From: Burkholderia sp. L27(2015)
GTDB taxonomy: Bacteria > Pseudomonadota > Gammaproteobacteria > Burkholderiales > Burkholderiaceae
Reading direction: 5' to 3'
Length of the DNA stretch: 64,000 bases
Assembly (NCBI RefSeq): GCF_009765705.1
Contig: NZ_LMUX01000021.1
Location: forward strand, 351,606 to 415,605
The notes beneath the pieces were generated by a model. That model was not told where the DNA came from. It worked only from the letters and a program-made list of their open reading frames with translations, and ran no database searches. Positions 52,909 through 61,745 of this stretch are shown here, in pieces. A program made the translations under genes and the position numbers. The first letter of the stretch is position 1, and each line of letters starts with the position of its first letter.

Positions 52909-54080
52909 TTTGCCAATACCAACGTGTTTACATCATCCTCGACGTAGTAGAAACCGTCGCCGGCGGGCGTCATCACGATACCGAACAGGTCACCGTTGCC
53001 AGGCGGAGTCTGTGCTTTGTCGGTATCGATCCATTGTGCGTAAATTTGCTTGCCACTCTCGGGGTCGATCTCGACGACCTTGCCGTTCAAACCGTTGGTC
53101 ACGAGCAAGTGGCCGTTGGGTGCCATGACCATGGCCAGCGGCCGTTGCAGCAGGCCGTCCTTGGTCACTTCGCGACCGACGCCGCCACTGGTGGTGCGGG
53201 TGCTCGCATCGGCAATTTCGGTGACACGGTTGCCCAGTGCGTCGGACACATAAAGCTTGTCGTCCTTACCCAGTGCAAGACCGGTCGGGCCGATCAGGAA
53301 CACGCCTCGGTCAGCCTGTTCGCCAAAGCCGCCCGCCACCACGGTCTGGCTCGTCACCACGGGGGCTTTGCCATCGGCGATCGCAAGCTCGATGCGCAGG
53401 ATGTTCGATTGCTTGACTACGGGCGGCTCGCCGTTTTCACCGCTCTTGTCGTTCGGGCTACCCACGCCAAAGCCGGCATTGCTGACGAACAGCGTCGCCG
53501 TATCGCCCTTGTCGACCACCGCCATATTGCCCCACGGGTCGTTGACATTCGGTCCACCGATGACCGACGCGACCTTGCCGTTCGGATCGAGCACGATCAG
53601 GCAACCGGCGCCTTTGGTTGTCGTTGTACCGTCATTGCTGGGTGTGCTGCCCACGATCACCCAGCCGGTCTTGAGCATCGTCATCGCGGTGCTCAGACCG
53701 ATACCGCCCGGACACTCCGGCAAGTCGCGCGGCAATTGCGCAAACTTGGTCAGCGCTTTGGTGGTCGGGTTGTAATCGACGATCGTCGAACCCAGGCCCT
53801 GCAGGTTGGCGGCGTTGTTGAAATTGTCGATCAGCACGTCGTCTTTCTGGATCGAGCCGGCCGAGACCGGTGCGACCACCAGCGCGTAGGGGTTCTGGTC
53901 GCCGTTGTCGGGCACCGTATTCACCAGCGTGACATGCTTATGCACGGTTTCCAGGAAACCTTTGGGCTCGTCGGCGTGGGCTGCCGCCATCGACAGCGCG
54001 GCGAGAGTGCCCGCGAGCACACCGGCCATCACGCTGCGGGCTGCCGCTTTGACCTGTTGGTTAGGCAACTGAGGCAACAT
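52905..54080 (-). CDS. Exported NHL/SMP-30-like beta-propeller protein
   Basis: 391 residues with a signal peptide (about 1-36, ending AAAHADEPKG). Repeated strand pairs such as LIVLDPNGKVASVIGG, TLFVSNAGFGVG, DKLYVSDALGNRVTEI, GHLLVTNGLNGKVVEIDPESG show a beta-propeller of the NHL/gluconolactonase class. The function is unknown, but it is stitched between the porin and EfeB in a Fur-box operon and overlaps efeB, so a periplasmic partner in iron handling is likely. AGGAG lies five bases before the ATG. Confidence 0.85.
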   Translation of the reverse strand: MLPQLPNQQVKAAARSVMAGVLAGTLAALSMAAAHADEPKGFLETVHKHVTLVNTVPDNGDQNPYALVVAPVSAGSIQKDDVLIDNFNNAANLQGLGSTIVDYNPTTKALTKFAQLPRDLPECPGGIGLSTAMTMLKTGWVIVGSTPSNDGTTTTKGAGCLIVLDPNGKVASVIGGPNVNDPWGNMAVVDKGDTATLFVSNAGFGVGSPNDKSGENGEPPVVKQSNILRIELAIADGKAPVVTSQTVVAGGFGEQADRGVFLIGPTGLALGKDDKLYVSDALGNRVTEIADASTRTTSGGVGREVTKDGLLQRPLAMVMAPNGHLLVTNGLNGKVVEIDPESGKQIYAQWIDTDKAQTPPGNGDLFGIVMTPAGDGFYYVEDDVNTLVLAK

Positions 54081-54188
54081 AAGCGCTCCTGTATTTCAAA
54101 AGAGCTATTGCGGCGCGGCCGGCATTACACATGGCGCGTCGCGCAGATAGCTTGGGTTTTCAATCGATCCGGGAAGCTGCGCGCTTGC

Positions 54189-55727
54189 TCAGAACGTAAT
54201 GTTGGCGCGCACGCCCAAGATCAATTCATTCTTGATTTTCTGGGTCGGGTTGTTGGGGTTCACGACCCCCGCGCCCGGGTTAAACACGTACTGGGCGTCG
54301 GGCTGCAATACCAACCACGGATTAACCTGATACTGATACGTCGCCTCGATCACCGTCTCGGAGCCGCGCACCGGCGAGAAGCCGCCGTTGAAACTCGCCG
54401 TGGCCTGATCGAACGCGCTGACCTGGCTACCCACCTTGACATAGCCGACCGAGATACCGGCCGAATCAAGTTCGCGAGAGGCGAACGGCGCCTTGAGCAC
54501 CAGGCCTGTATTCATGCTGAACTCGATCAGGCTGCGGTTGCCCGGAGCGCCCATCAGGCGCGTAAAGAAGCCCAGGCTTTTCGGGCTATCGGGGTTCGGG
54601 CGCCAGAGCATCTGGTCGACCACCGCGTACACGCTGTACTCGCCGCGATGCAACGCCGGGTTGCCTGAACTATTTGGGTCGGCCAGCGAAAGGCCGCCGT
54701 CGTCGGTCGCCTGGTCGGGAAATTTTTCGGTGTTGTACCAGAAACCGAGCTTATAGGTCCCCGGCAAGCCTTGAGGCGTGCCGTAATCGAGATCGCCGTT
54801 GCTGGGCTGGTTGATCGCGTACTGCACCTCGCCGATAAACAAAGCGCCGTTATGCAGATTGAAATTGGTGCCGTGGTTATTCAGTAGTTGCGGATCGCCA
54901 TCACCGGAACCGGCCGGGTTGCCGTCGTATACCCCCGCCAATACAGTCATCGCATTGGTCGGCTTGGCACGGAACCGCACGCCCAGCGCCGACAACGGGT
55001 AAGCCGGGCCGCCTGCCGGCATGTCGTAGGACGGCACCGCCGGCCAACCGAACATGGTGTTGACGAAGGTGGCCGAGTACTGACTGACCATGAATTCCTG
55101 GTCGATACTTTGCTGCCCCACTTTCACGTCGAATCGGTTATCCAGGAACGACTGCTGATACCAGAGCTCCCACAAACGCGTCGTATCGTCCGCTTCGATG
55201 CCGCTGGCCGTCTGCAGATTGCCCAGGTTGAACTGGCTGAGGTTGCGACCGTGAATTTGCAGCGCACTGGCGTTGAACGTACCACCGACCAGCCCGAACG
55301 CTTTTTGCGTATCGACTGTCACGGTTGCCGTGGTCAAGCCGTCGTAGGTGAAGCCGTGGTTAATACCGCCGGTCACATTGCCCAGCACTTCACTGGTTTC
55401 CTGCAAGCCGAAGGTCACGCCATAGTTCATCAAGGCAGGACGCAGGCCGCCCATATCGCCCAGCATGTTGGAACGGGTCCAAAACCCGGTCCACAAGCCG
55501 GTCGGTTGTGCCTTGATGGCCAAGTCGGCTTCAGGCGGCATACCGGTATCATCTGCCGGCTCGGCGTTGACTGACGGCGTGCTCATCGGCGGAGTCGCCT
55601 GAGCATGCGCCATCCACATCAATGCGCACGCACAGGCCGCGTTCATGGCCAAGCGCCGCGAGCGAGCAGCGCGGTCGGTCCGTTGGGTAGGATGCCGTCG
55701 GCTTCGGCTTGCCGTACGCTGAGTCAT
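54189..55727 (-). CDS. OprB-family porin heading the iron operon
   Basis: 512 residues from ATG at 55727 (GAGGAA seven bases upstream; the longer frame has no start support). An Arg-rich N-terminus and hydrophobic signal (MNAACACALMWMAHAQA) precede the mature porin: GFWTRSNMLGDMGGLRPALMNYGVTFGLQ, ending in VRANITF with the C-terminal Phe of outer-membrane barrels. OprB porins normally carry sugars, but the position upstream of efeB and fbpABC and below Fur-box-like sites suggests passage of an iron compound, perhaps a hydroxyacid complex. Gap to the next gene 108 bases. Confidence 0.88.
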   Translation of the reverse strand: MTQRTASRSRRHPTQRTDRAARSRRLAMNAACACALMWMAHAQATPPMSTPSVNAEPADDTGMPPEADLAIKAQPTGLWTGFWTRSNMLGDMGGLRPALMNYGVTFGLQETSEVLGNVTGGINHGFTYDGLTTATVTVDTQKAFGLVGGTFNASALQIHGRNLSQFNLGNLQTASGIEADDTTRLWELWYQQSFLDNRFDVKVGQQSIDQEFMVSQYSATFVNTMFGWPAVPSYDMPAGGPAYPLSALGVRFRAKPTNAMTVLAGVYDGNPAGSGDGDPQLLNNHGTNFNLHNGALFIGEVQYAINQPSNGDLDYGTPQGLPGTYKLGFWYNTEKFPDQATDDGGLSLADPNSSGNPALHRGEYSVYAVVDQMLWRPNPDSPKSLGFFTRLMGAPGNRSLIEFSMNTGLVLKAPFASRELDSAGISVGYVKVGSQVSAFDQATASFNGGFSPVRGSETVIEATYQYQVNPWLVLQPDAQYVFNPGAGVVNPNNPTQKIKNELILGVRANITF

Positions 55728-55850
55728 GCGTTTCCTCGTTTTTATTTTGACTGTCCCGCTGGCGCGAGCAGCTCGCAAGCGGCGAATGAACCCGGCCGGA
55801 ACCCATTCGGACCACGTTGGGACCGCGTTGGCGTATCGTCGTATTACGCG

Positions 55851-55872
55851 AGAATGAGAATCAATATTGATT
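55851..55872. promoter_or_regulatory. Candidate Fur box, proximal, upstream of the OprB gene
   Basis: AGAATGAGAATCAATATTGA matches the AATGAGAATCATT-like Fur pattern. It lies about 125 bases before the OprB start, within a strongly AT-rich promoter stretch. Confidence 0.65.
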
Positions 55873-55913
55873 AATATTGAGAATAGCGTCGCGCGCCTAC
55901 TGTTGTCAACGCT

Positions 55914-55933
55914 ATTGAGAATCATTGTTATTA
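55914..55933. promoter_or_regulatory. Candidate Fur box, distal
   Basis: ATTGAGAATCATTGTTATTA is a second good match to a Fur operator, about 63 bases from the first. Both could repress the OprB-EfeB-Fbp operon. The second might also affect the divergent diguanylate cyclase at 56127. Confidence 0.65.
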
Positions 55934-56126
55934 CGGTAGATTATTCTGTCTGTTTTTGGCCCACCCCCAAACCATCCGACGTGCGCGCTGGCGCTTGCCA
56001 GCGGTGCTTGTCACGTTTTTTTCTCGAAGCGATGAATTTAATTACTTGCATGCGTGGAGGCGATTTCTTAAGCTCTGTGCGTTCCATAACTCTGCGAGAG
56101 ATCGCGAGCGTCCGAGAACCGGATAC

Positions 56127-57722
56127 ATGCTGAAAAAACGATCCTTCTTGTACCGGCTCAGGGCCTTTCTCGTCCTGCACCCGGTCGCAATCATCCTGGG
56201 CAGTGGCGCGTTCACCGTGACCATGCTCGCGATGGTCGGGATTGTCCTGCTGCAGGGGCGCTACGACGCGAGCGCGCATGCCGGCGACAATTCGGCCAAT
56301 CTGGCCCTGGTGGTCGAGCGCGATGTGACCCGCACCTTCGATCTGCTCGACTTGTCCATACAAGCCGTGGTGGACGGCGTCCAGGATCCGGGCGTCATGC
56401 GTCTGCCGCCTCAATATCGCCAGCAGTTGCTGTTCGACCGGTCCGCTACGGCCGGCGAATACATGGGCGCCCTGCTTTACGTCGATGAGCGCGGCGACAT
56501 TGCCGTCGATTCGACCCAAATCGAGCCGCGCAAGATCAATTTTGCCGACCGGCCCTGGTTCAACGCTCAACGCGCCAACGATGGCGTGGGCCTGTACATC
56601 AGCGCCCCCTATCGCTCGCGACTGCGCCAAGGACAGTGGAGCATCGCCTTTAGCCGACGTGTCGACCATCCGGACGGGTCGTTCGCCGGCGTGGTGGTGG
56701 GTACCCTGCAGCTCGATTATTTCCGCAATGTGCTCGACGGGCTGAAGCTCGGGCCGCACGGTTCCATTACGCTGCTGCAAGATGACGGGACGATCATCAT
56801 GCGCAATCCCACCAGCGACGATCTGATAGGCCACAGTCTCAAAGGCACCGCCAACTTCGATCGCTTCGAGCGCCTGCATGAACCGTGGTTCTTCGGCAGT
56901 GCCGCCACCGACGGCGAAGATCGTCTATATATCTACCGGCACTTCGTCCACCTGCCGCTGGTGATCAGCGTGGCGCCGGCCACCCAGGACATCTACGCCC
57001 CCTGGCAGCGACGAGCGCGCTACATCATCGGGCTCGCCATTCTGCTCGCGATCGGCCTGTTGTCTACCTCCCTGCTGCTGGCCACCGAGTTCCGGCATCG
57101 CATGGAAGTCGAGGCGAACCTGTTGCTGCTGTCGCGCACCGACGGTCTCACCGGCCTGAGCAACCGGCGCACGCTCGACGACGCGTTGATGCGCGAATGG
57201 CGGCGTGCAAAACGGTCGCATCGGCCCATATCGGTGATCTTCATCGACATCGACCGGTTCAAGAACTACAACGATACCTACGGGCATCAGGTCGGCGACG
57301 ACGCTTTGGCCGCGGTCGCTCAAACGATCGCGCGCTCCGTACGCCGGCCCGCCGATACCGCGGCCCGATACGGCGGAGAAGAATTCGTGGCAATCTTGCC
57401 AGAGACGGATCTCGAAGGGGCGTCCGAGGTGGCCAACAAGCTGCATCTCGCGATCGCCGCCCTGCAGATCGAGCATAAATCGAGCGAACACCGGTTCATC
57501 ACCGTCAGTATCGGGGTTGCATCCTGTATCGCGGACGAATATGCGAGCGTGGTAGCGCTGATGAAAGCGGCGGACGAAGCCGTGTACGCGGCGAAGGCAC
57601 GTGGCAGGAACCAAACCGCAGTGGCGGTGGCGGCCCATGACGCCTCGGCCGATCTCGAAGAGGCCCAGGCCTGGACCTCGCCTGACCTCGCCGCGTCAGC
57701 TCAAACCGAGAACCCAGTGTAA
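56127..57722 (+). CDS. Cache-domain diguanylate cyclase
   Basis: 531 residues from ATG at 56127; the frame is open upstream to 55956 but without a believable start. A membrane helix (about 20-45) is followed by a periplasmic double-Cache-type sensor (ALLYVDERGDIAVDST, NFADRPWFNAQRA, AFSRRVDHPDGSFAGVVVG, ITLLQDDGTIIMRNP). A second helix (about 300-320) and a GGDEF domain come next, with RYGGEEFVAILP and an RPAD inhibitory site five residues before it. It makes cyclic-di-GMP on an extracellular small-molecule signal. It shares its upstream region with the iron operon, so iron-linked control is possible. Confidence 0.9.
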   Translation: MLKKRSFLYRLRAFLVLHPVAIILGSGAFTVTMLAMVGIVLLQGRYDASAHAGDNSANLALVVERDVTRTFDLLDLSIQAVVDGVQDPGVMRLPPQYRQQLLFDRSATAGEYMGALLYVDERGDIAVDSTQIEPRKINFADRPWFNAQRANDGVGLYISAPYRSRLRQGQWSIAFSRRVDHPDGSFAGVVVGTLQLDYFRNVLDGLKLGPHGSITLLQDDGTIIMRNPTSDDLIGHSLKGTANFDRFERLHEPWFFGSAATDGEDRLYIYRHFVHLPLVISVAPATQDIYAPWQRRARYIIGLAILLAIGLLSTSLLLATEFRHRMEVEANLLLLSRTDGLTGLSNRRTLDDALMREWRRAKRSHRPISVIFIDIDRFKNYNDTYGHQVGDDALAAVAQTIARSVRRPADTAARYGGEEFVAILPETDLEGASEVANKLHLAIAALQIEHKSSEHRFITVSIGVASCIADEYASVVALMKAADEAVYAAKARGRNQTAVAVAAHDASADLEEAQAWTSPDLAASAQTENPV

Positions 57723-57935
57723 GGAATTCGCCCTTGCGCCGACTTACCGTCAGCGGGTTCTATTCTCGGATCCATTCTTTTTTGGATCGCCGATTTTTAG
57801 GGAATAGAACCGTTTGCGTCGTGTTGACGTATATAGGCCAGGTGAGCTTGATCCGATAGGCAGGCTCCAATGTCGTAATTGGATCCATTATCGGAAAAAG
57901 CGACAGCGTTAAGCCTATCCATTCTGGAGGTGACC

Positions 57936-58445
57936 ATGAAAATCAATCGCCGGTTGTTTCTCGGTGCAGGGACGTTGGCCGGTTTGCTGGTGGGGCTGAA
58001 AGCCCTGCTCGTGCCCCCTGCCGGTGCGGCACAGGCCACGGCCCCGGAAAAATTCGCCGTCACGCACAGCGATGCCGAGTGGCGCAACCTGTTGTCGCAG
58101 GACAGCTATGAAGTTCTGCGCCACGAAGGGACCGAACGCCCTTATAGCAGCCCGCTCAATGGGCAGCACAATTCCGGTATTTTTGCGTGCGCCGGTTGCG
58201 CGCGCGACTTGTACTCGTCCAAGACCAAGTTCGATAGCCATACCGGTTGGCCCAGCTTCTGGCAGCCGCTGGACAACGCCATCGCGACGCGCCGGGACAG
58301 CACGTTCGGCATGCAGCGCACGGAAGTGCATTGCTCAAACTGCGGCGGCCATTTGGGCCACGTCTTTAACGATGGGCCCGATCCGACCGGCCTGCGTTAT
58401 TGCATGAATGGCGTAGCGATGACATTTCGACCGGTGGCCCTCTAG
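57936..58445 (+). CDS. msrB: Exported methionine-R-sulfoxide reductase MsrB
   Basis: 169 residues from ATG at 57936 (CTGGAGG six bases upstream; the longer frame from 57879 was rejected). The N-terminus RRLFLGAGTLAGLLVG looks like a Tat signal or anchor. The SelR/MsrB domain has both zinc CxxC pairs (CAGC, CSNC), the substrate loop HTGWPSFWQP and the catalytic Cys in RYCMNGVAM. It repairs R-sulfoxides in envelope proteins. It is followed 74 bases later by an exported MsrA, and the two form an oxidative-damage repair pair. Confidence 0.93.
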   Translation: MKINRRLFLGAGTLAGLLVGLKALLVPPAGAAQATAPEKFAVTHSDAEWRNLLSQDSYEVLRHEGTERPYSSPLNGQHNSGIFACAGCARDLYSSKTKFDSHTGWPSFWQPLDNAIATRRDSTFGMQRTEVHCSNCGGHLGHVFNDGPDPTGLRYCMNGVAMTFRPVAL

Positions 58446-58519
58446 GCCAACCGTCCTAAATGACCCGTGACATGACCGAGCGCGCACGCCTCACACTATT
58501 TACCTACTAGAGTCCAATC

Positions 58520-59260
58520 ATGAAAAAGATTTTTCACGGCATAAGCCAAGGGATACGCAAAACCCGCCCCGGCCTGCTGCTCACGGCAATCATACCGCTG
58601 GCCATCCTGGGGGCGCGGGTTTCGACGTCCTCGGCCGAAGAAGTCCATGCCATACCGGCCGCCGTCGCCGATGAGCCGGTTAATGCGCAAGCGACATCCG
58701 AAGTGGCCGTGCTGGCCGGCGGATGTTTCTGGGGCGTGCAAGGCGTGTTCCAGCATGTAGCGGGCGTAACCAGCGCTGTGTCTGGTTATACCGGCGGCAG
58801 CAAACTAACCGCGCACTACGAGATCGTCAGTACCGGCACGACCGGTCATGCCGAATCGGTGCGCATCACGTTCGATCCCCGCCGCATCAGCTATGGGCGC
58901 ATCCTGCAAATCTATTTCTCGGTGGCGCATGATCCGACCGAACTCAATGCGCAAGGGCCGGACGAAGGGACGCAGTATCGCTCGGCGATCTTCCCGTTGA
59001 ACGCGCAGCAGGCGCAGGTGGCGCAAGCCTACATCGCCCAGCTCACGAAGGCGCATGCATACAGCGCGCCGATAGTCACCAAGATCGAACCCAATCAGAC
59101 GTTCTATCCGGCCGAAGCGCATCATCAGGATTTCCTCGCGCACAATCCGGACTACCCGTATATCGTGATCAACGACTTGCCGAAGATCGATCACTTGAAG
59201 CAGATCTATCCGGCAATGTATAGCCCGACCCCGGTGCTGGTGGAAGCGGCAGCGCACTGA
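58520..59260 (+). CDS. msrA: Exported methionine-S-sulfoxide reductase MsrA
   Basis: 246 residues. A hydrophobic N-terminal segment (LLLTAIIPLAILGARV, about 15-35) and spacer precede the MsrA domain: VLAGGCFWGVQGVFQ with the catalytic Cys, GYTGGSKLTAHYEIVSTGTTGHAESV, and the metal-like FHHQDF region here as AEAHHQDFLAHNP. The C-terminal part ends before an obvious recycling Cys, so it likely depends on an external reductant. Together with MsrB it repairs oxidised methionines outside the cytoplasm. Confidence 0.93.
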   Translation: MKKIFHGISQGIRKTRPGLLLTAIIPLAILGARVSTSSAEEVHAIPAAVADEPVNAQATSEVAVLAGGCFWGVQGVFQHVAGVTSAVSGYTGGSKLTAHYEIVSTGTTGHAESVRITFDPRRISYGRILQIYFSVAHDPTELNAQGPDEGTQYRSAIFPLNAQQAQVAQAYIAQLTKAHAYSAPIVTKIEPNQTFYPAEAHHQDFLAHNPDYPYIVINDLPKIDHLKQIYPAMYSPTPVLVEAAAH

Positions 59261-59303
59261 AAGAAGCGCACTCGCGAAACCGCTTCCCGCCCACTCGGGC
59301 CTA

Positions 59304-59329
59304 TCCCAAGCGCACGCAAGCGCTTGGGA
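59304..59329. repeat. Perfect 10-base inverted repeat after msrA
   Basis: TCCCAAGCGC (59304-59313) and GCGCTTGGGA (59320-59329) pair over ten bases with a six-base loop, 44 bases after the msrA stop. No T tract follows on either strand. Probably a terminator-like or mRNA-stabilising hairpin. Confidence 0.6.
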
Positions 59330-59437
59330 AGCCGAGCACTCGAGCGCAACGCGATGGGACGGCAAACCTGAGCCGCGTCGACGAGTACGTGCGTGGGCGG
59401 CGCATATAATTGCGCTCACCCTTCGAGTGGAAAACCA

Positions 59438-60172
59438 ATGAACATCGATCCTTCTATCCGCAGCGCCTTTGCCCCGACCGGAAAACTGCGTGCCTCGATC
59501 AATCTGGGCAACCCCATACTGGCGAACAAAGACGCGACCTCGGGCGCGCCGTTCGGTGTATCGATCGATCTCGCTACCGAGTTCGCCGCGCAACTCGGCG
59601 TCGAGCTGGAGTTGATCGTAGTCGACGCCGCCGGAAAGTCCGTGGAAGTCGTGGCTGACGAGCGCGCCGATATTGGATTTTTCGCAGTGGACCCGGTACG
59701 CGGCGCAAGCATCGCCTTCACCGCGCCTTACGTTTTGATCGAAGGCTACTATCTGGTGCGCAATGAATCGTCGATCCGAAGCAACGCGCAAGTGGACGTC
59801 GACATCAACCGCGTCGTGGTGGGTCGCGGCAGCGCCTACGACCTGTTCCTGACCCGCGAGCTACATCATGCGCAGATCGTTCGCGCGCCGACCTCGCCCA
59901 GCGTCGTGCAGACGTTTATCGAGCAGGGGTTGGAAGTCGCGGCGGGCGTGAAGCAACAGTTGGAAGCCGATGCCGCCCGCACAACGGGATTACGTTTGCT
60001 CGATGAACGCTTCATGGTGATCCAGCAAGCGATGGGTACGCCGAAAAGTCGTGGTGCCGAGGCGGCCGCTTATCTCGGTGCGTTCGTCGAGAAAATGAAG
60101 GCGTCTGGCTTCGTGGCTGCGGCGCTTGCCCGTCATGGTATCGCGGGCGCATCGGTGGCGGGCCCTGCTTGA
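59438..60172 (+). CDS. Amino-acid-type solute-binding protein without signal peptide
   Basis: 244 residues from ATG at 59438. The sequence has the amino-acid-binding fold of ABC receptors (GKLRASINLGNPILA, GVSIDLATEFAAQLGVELELIVVDAAGK, VVADERADIGFFAVDPVRG, AFTAPYVLIEGYYLV), but it begins directly with the domain and has no signal peptide even on the longer frame. It may be cytoplasmic, for example a sensor or enzyme-like relative. It is alone, with no permease or ATPase genes nearby. Confidence 0.8.
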   Translation: MNIDPSIRSAFAPTGKLRASINLGNPILANKDATSGAPFGVSIDLATEFAAQLGVELELIVVDAAGKSVEVVADERADIGFFAVDPVRGASIAFTAPYVLIEGYYLVRNESSIRSNAQVDVDINRVVVGRGSAYDLFLTRELHHAQIVRAPTSPSVVQTFIEQGLEVAAGVKQQLEADAARTTGLRLLDERFMVIQQAMGTPKSRGAEAAAYLGAFVEKMKASGFVAAALARHGIAGASVAGPA

Positions 60173-60286
60173 TGAGCCCTTGAGCGATTGCATGAATGAC
60201 GCGCGTGGAGCCCATTAGAGAAGTCCGGCGTGATCGACCACTTGACCAAGCAACCACGTCGGCCGTCGATCTCGACAGTTTGTGTT

Positions 60287-60868
60287 TTACGCGGGCCAGC
60301 CCAGCAAAGCGCGCTCGGCTGCCTCGCGCAACTCCGCGCGCGTGGCACCAGCCCCCGCCTGCACGCAAAGCCCGAGAAACACGATCTGGATATATCTCGC
60401 TAACGCCGCCGGATCGGCACTGGGTGCAAGGTCCCCTTCAGCCTTCGCGCGCTCGAAACGCTTCTTCAGGATAAGTTCGAGATTGCCGCGCCGCTTGGCC
60501 AACTCCACAGGGATATCCGGCGTGTCCCGGCCAACCGAAAGCCCGCCCTGAATCAGCAGGCAACCGCGCGGCTCGTTCGAGTCGGTCAGCCATTCCACAG
60601 CACCGAACAGCGTACGTTGCGCCACTTCCCTGGCCGTCGCTCCCGCGAGCAGCCAAGCTGCATGCGCGGCGCGGCGCGTGCGATAGCGCTCCAGCACCGC
60701 ATCGAACAGGCCGCGCTTGCTGCCAAACGCGACATACACGCTAGGCGAATTGATACCCATGGCCTTCGTCAACTCGGTCATCGATGCGCCTTCGTAGCCC
60801 TGGCGCCAAAACACGTCCATCGCCCGGTCAAGCACATCGCCTTCATCGAACGCACGCGGTCGAGCCAT
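60287..60868 (-). CDS. TetR-family repressor
   Basis: 193 residues. The N-terminal helix-turn-helix is typical: FDEGDVLDRAMDVFWRQGYEGASMTELTKAMGINSPSVYVAFGSKRGLF (landmarks GYEGASMTEL and SPSVYVAFGSK). The ligand domain is Ala-rich and has the GCLLIQGGLSV stretch common in the AcrR/YxaF-like group. It is divergent from an SDR gene, with a duplicated 25-base sequence between them as the probable operator, so it should repress the SDR and itself until an aldehyde, quinone or similar compound binds. Confidence 0.92.
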   Translation of the reverse strand: MARPRAFDEGDVLDRAMDVFWRQGYEGASMTELTKAMGINSPSVYVAFGSKRGLFDAVLERYRTRRAAHAAWLLAGATAREVAQRTLFGAVEWLTDSNEPRGCLLIQGGLSVGRDTPDIPVELAKRRGNLELILKKRFERAKAEGDLAPSADPAALARYIQIVFLGLCVQAGAGATRAELREAAERALLGWPA

Positions 60869-60886
60869 CTCTGCACCCCAATTCCA

Positions 60887-60911
60887 ATTGTGTCGATTAT
60901 TACATAATTAC
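60887..60911. promoter_or_regulatory. Candidate TetR operator, copy 1
   Basis: First copy of a 25-base direct repeat beginning ATTGTGTCGATTATTACA. It contains the small palindrome ATTACATAAT and lies 19 bases before the TetR start codon. The second copy is exactly 50 bases downstream. Confidence 0.7.
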
Positions 60912-60936
60912 CTTGACCCACCTATTCAACAAGAAT

Positions 60937-60961
60937 ATTGTGTCGATCATTACATAATTAC
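60937..60961. promoter_or_regulatory. Candidate TetR operator, copy 2
   Basis: Second copy, beginning ATTGTGTCGATCATTACA, differs from the first by one base and ends 14 bases before the SDR start. Each divergent gene therefore has one copy directly at its start. Confidence 0.7.
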
Positions 60962-60975
60962 GTGAGAGCCAGCAC

Positions 60976-61728
60976 ATGGGCATTTCCCTGCAAGGCAAGG
61001 TCGCCGTCATCACGGGCGGAAGCACCGGAATCGGCTTGGCGACAGCGCAGCGTTTCGTGGCCGAAGGCGCGAGCGTTTTCATCACGGGGCGTCGTCAAAC
61101 CGAACTGGATCGTGCGGTGATCGAAATCGGTGGTGACGTGGTCGCGGTCCAGGCCGACTCCTCCAAACTGGCCGATCTGGATCGGCTTTACGCAACGGTT
61201 CTGGCCCAAAAGGGCAAGCTCGACATCCTGTTCGCCAATGCCGGGATCGCCGAGCGTGCGCCATTGGGTCAGATCACTGAGGACATGGTCGACCGATTAT
61301 TGTCGGTGAATCTGAAAGGGCTGATCTTCACGGTTCAGAAAGCGCTGCCCCTGCTTCCCGATGGGGCGGCAGTGATCCTCACTTCCTCTACCGTAGCGAA
61401 CAAAGGCTTACCCGGCCGCAGCGTGTACGCAGCGACCAAAGCCGCCATTCGTAGCCTTGCACGCAGTTGGATAGTCGATTTGCAGGCACGCAAGATTCGC
61501 GTGAATGTCGTCAGCCCGGGCCCGATCGAAACACCGGGCTTTAAAGGCGCAGCCCCTGACGAAGCAACCGCGCAAAACATCATGGCAGCGTTGGCGGCAC
61601 AAACTCCGCTCGGACGTGTCGGTACACCGGAGGAGATTGCGAACACAGTCGCGTTTCTGGCCTCGGATGTGGCCAGCTTGATCAACGGTGCGGATATCCA
61701 GGCTGACGGCGGGTGGGCGCAAATCTGA
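60976..61728 (+). CDS. SDR-family oxidoreductase under TetR control
   Basis: 250 residues, classical SDR. It has the cofactor motif TGGSTGIG (residues 14-21), NAGIAE, the catalytic Ser in ILTSSTVA, and YAATKAA with the catalytic Tyr and Lys, then SPGPIETPGF. It should oxidise or reduce an alcohol/carbonyl with NAD(P). It is transcribed away from the TetR gene and is probably its target; the pair is a common stress- or xenobiotic-response unit. Substrate unknown. Confidence 0.92.
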   Translation: MGISLQGKVAVITGGSTGIGLATAQRFVAEGASVFITGRRQTELDRAVIEIGGDVVAVQADSSKLADLDRLYATVLAQKGKLDILFANAGIAERAPLGQITEDMVDRLLSVNLKGLIFTVQKALPLLPDGAAVILTSSTVANKGLPGRSVYAATKAAIRSLARSWIVDLQARKIRVNVVSPGPIETPGFKGAAPDEATAQNIMAALAAQTPLGRVGTPEEIANTVAFLASDVASLINGADIQADGGWAQI

Positions 61729-61745
61729 CGTGGTCTTGCACAGTG

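Noticed and set aside
52728-54668. Forward open frame of 646 codons
   Set aside because: It is antisense to efeB, the beta-propeller and part of the porin gene, with His/Arg-rich composition; the reverse-strand genes are clearly real.
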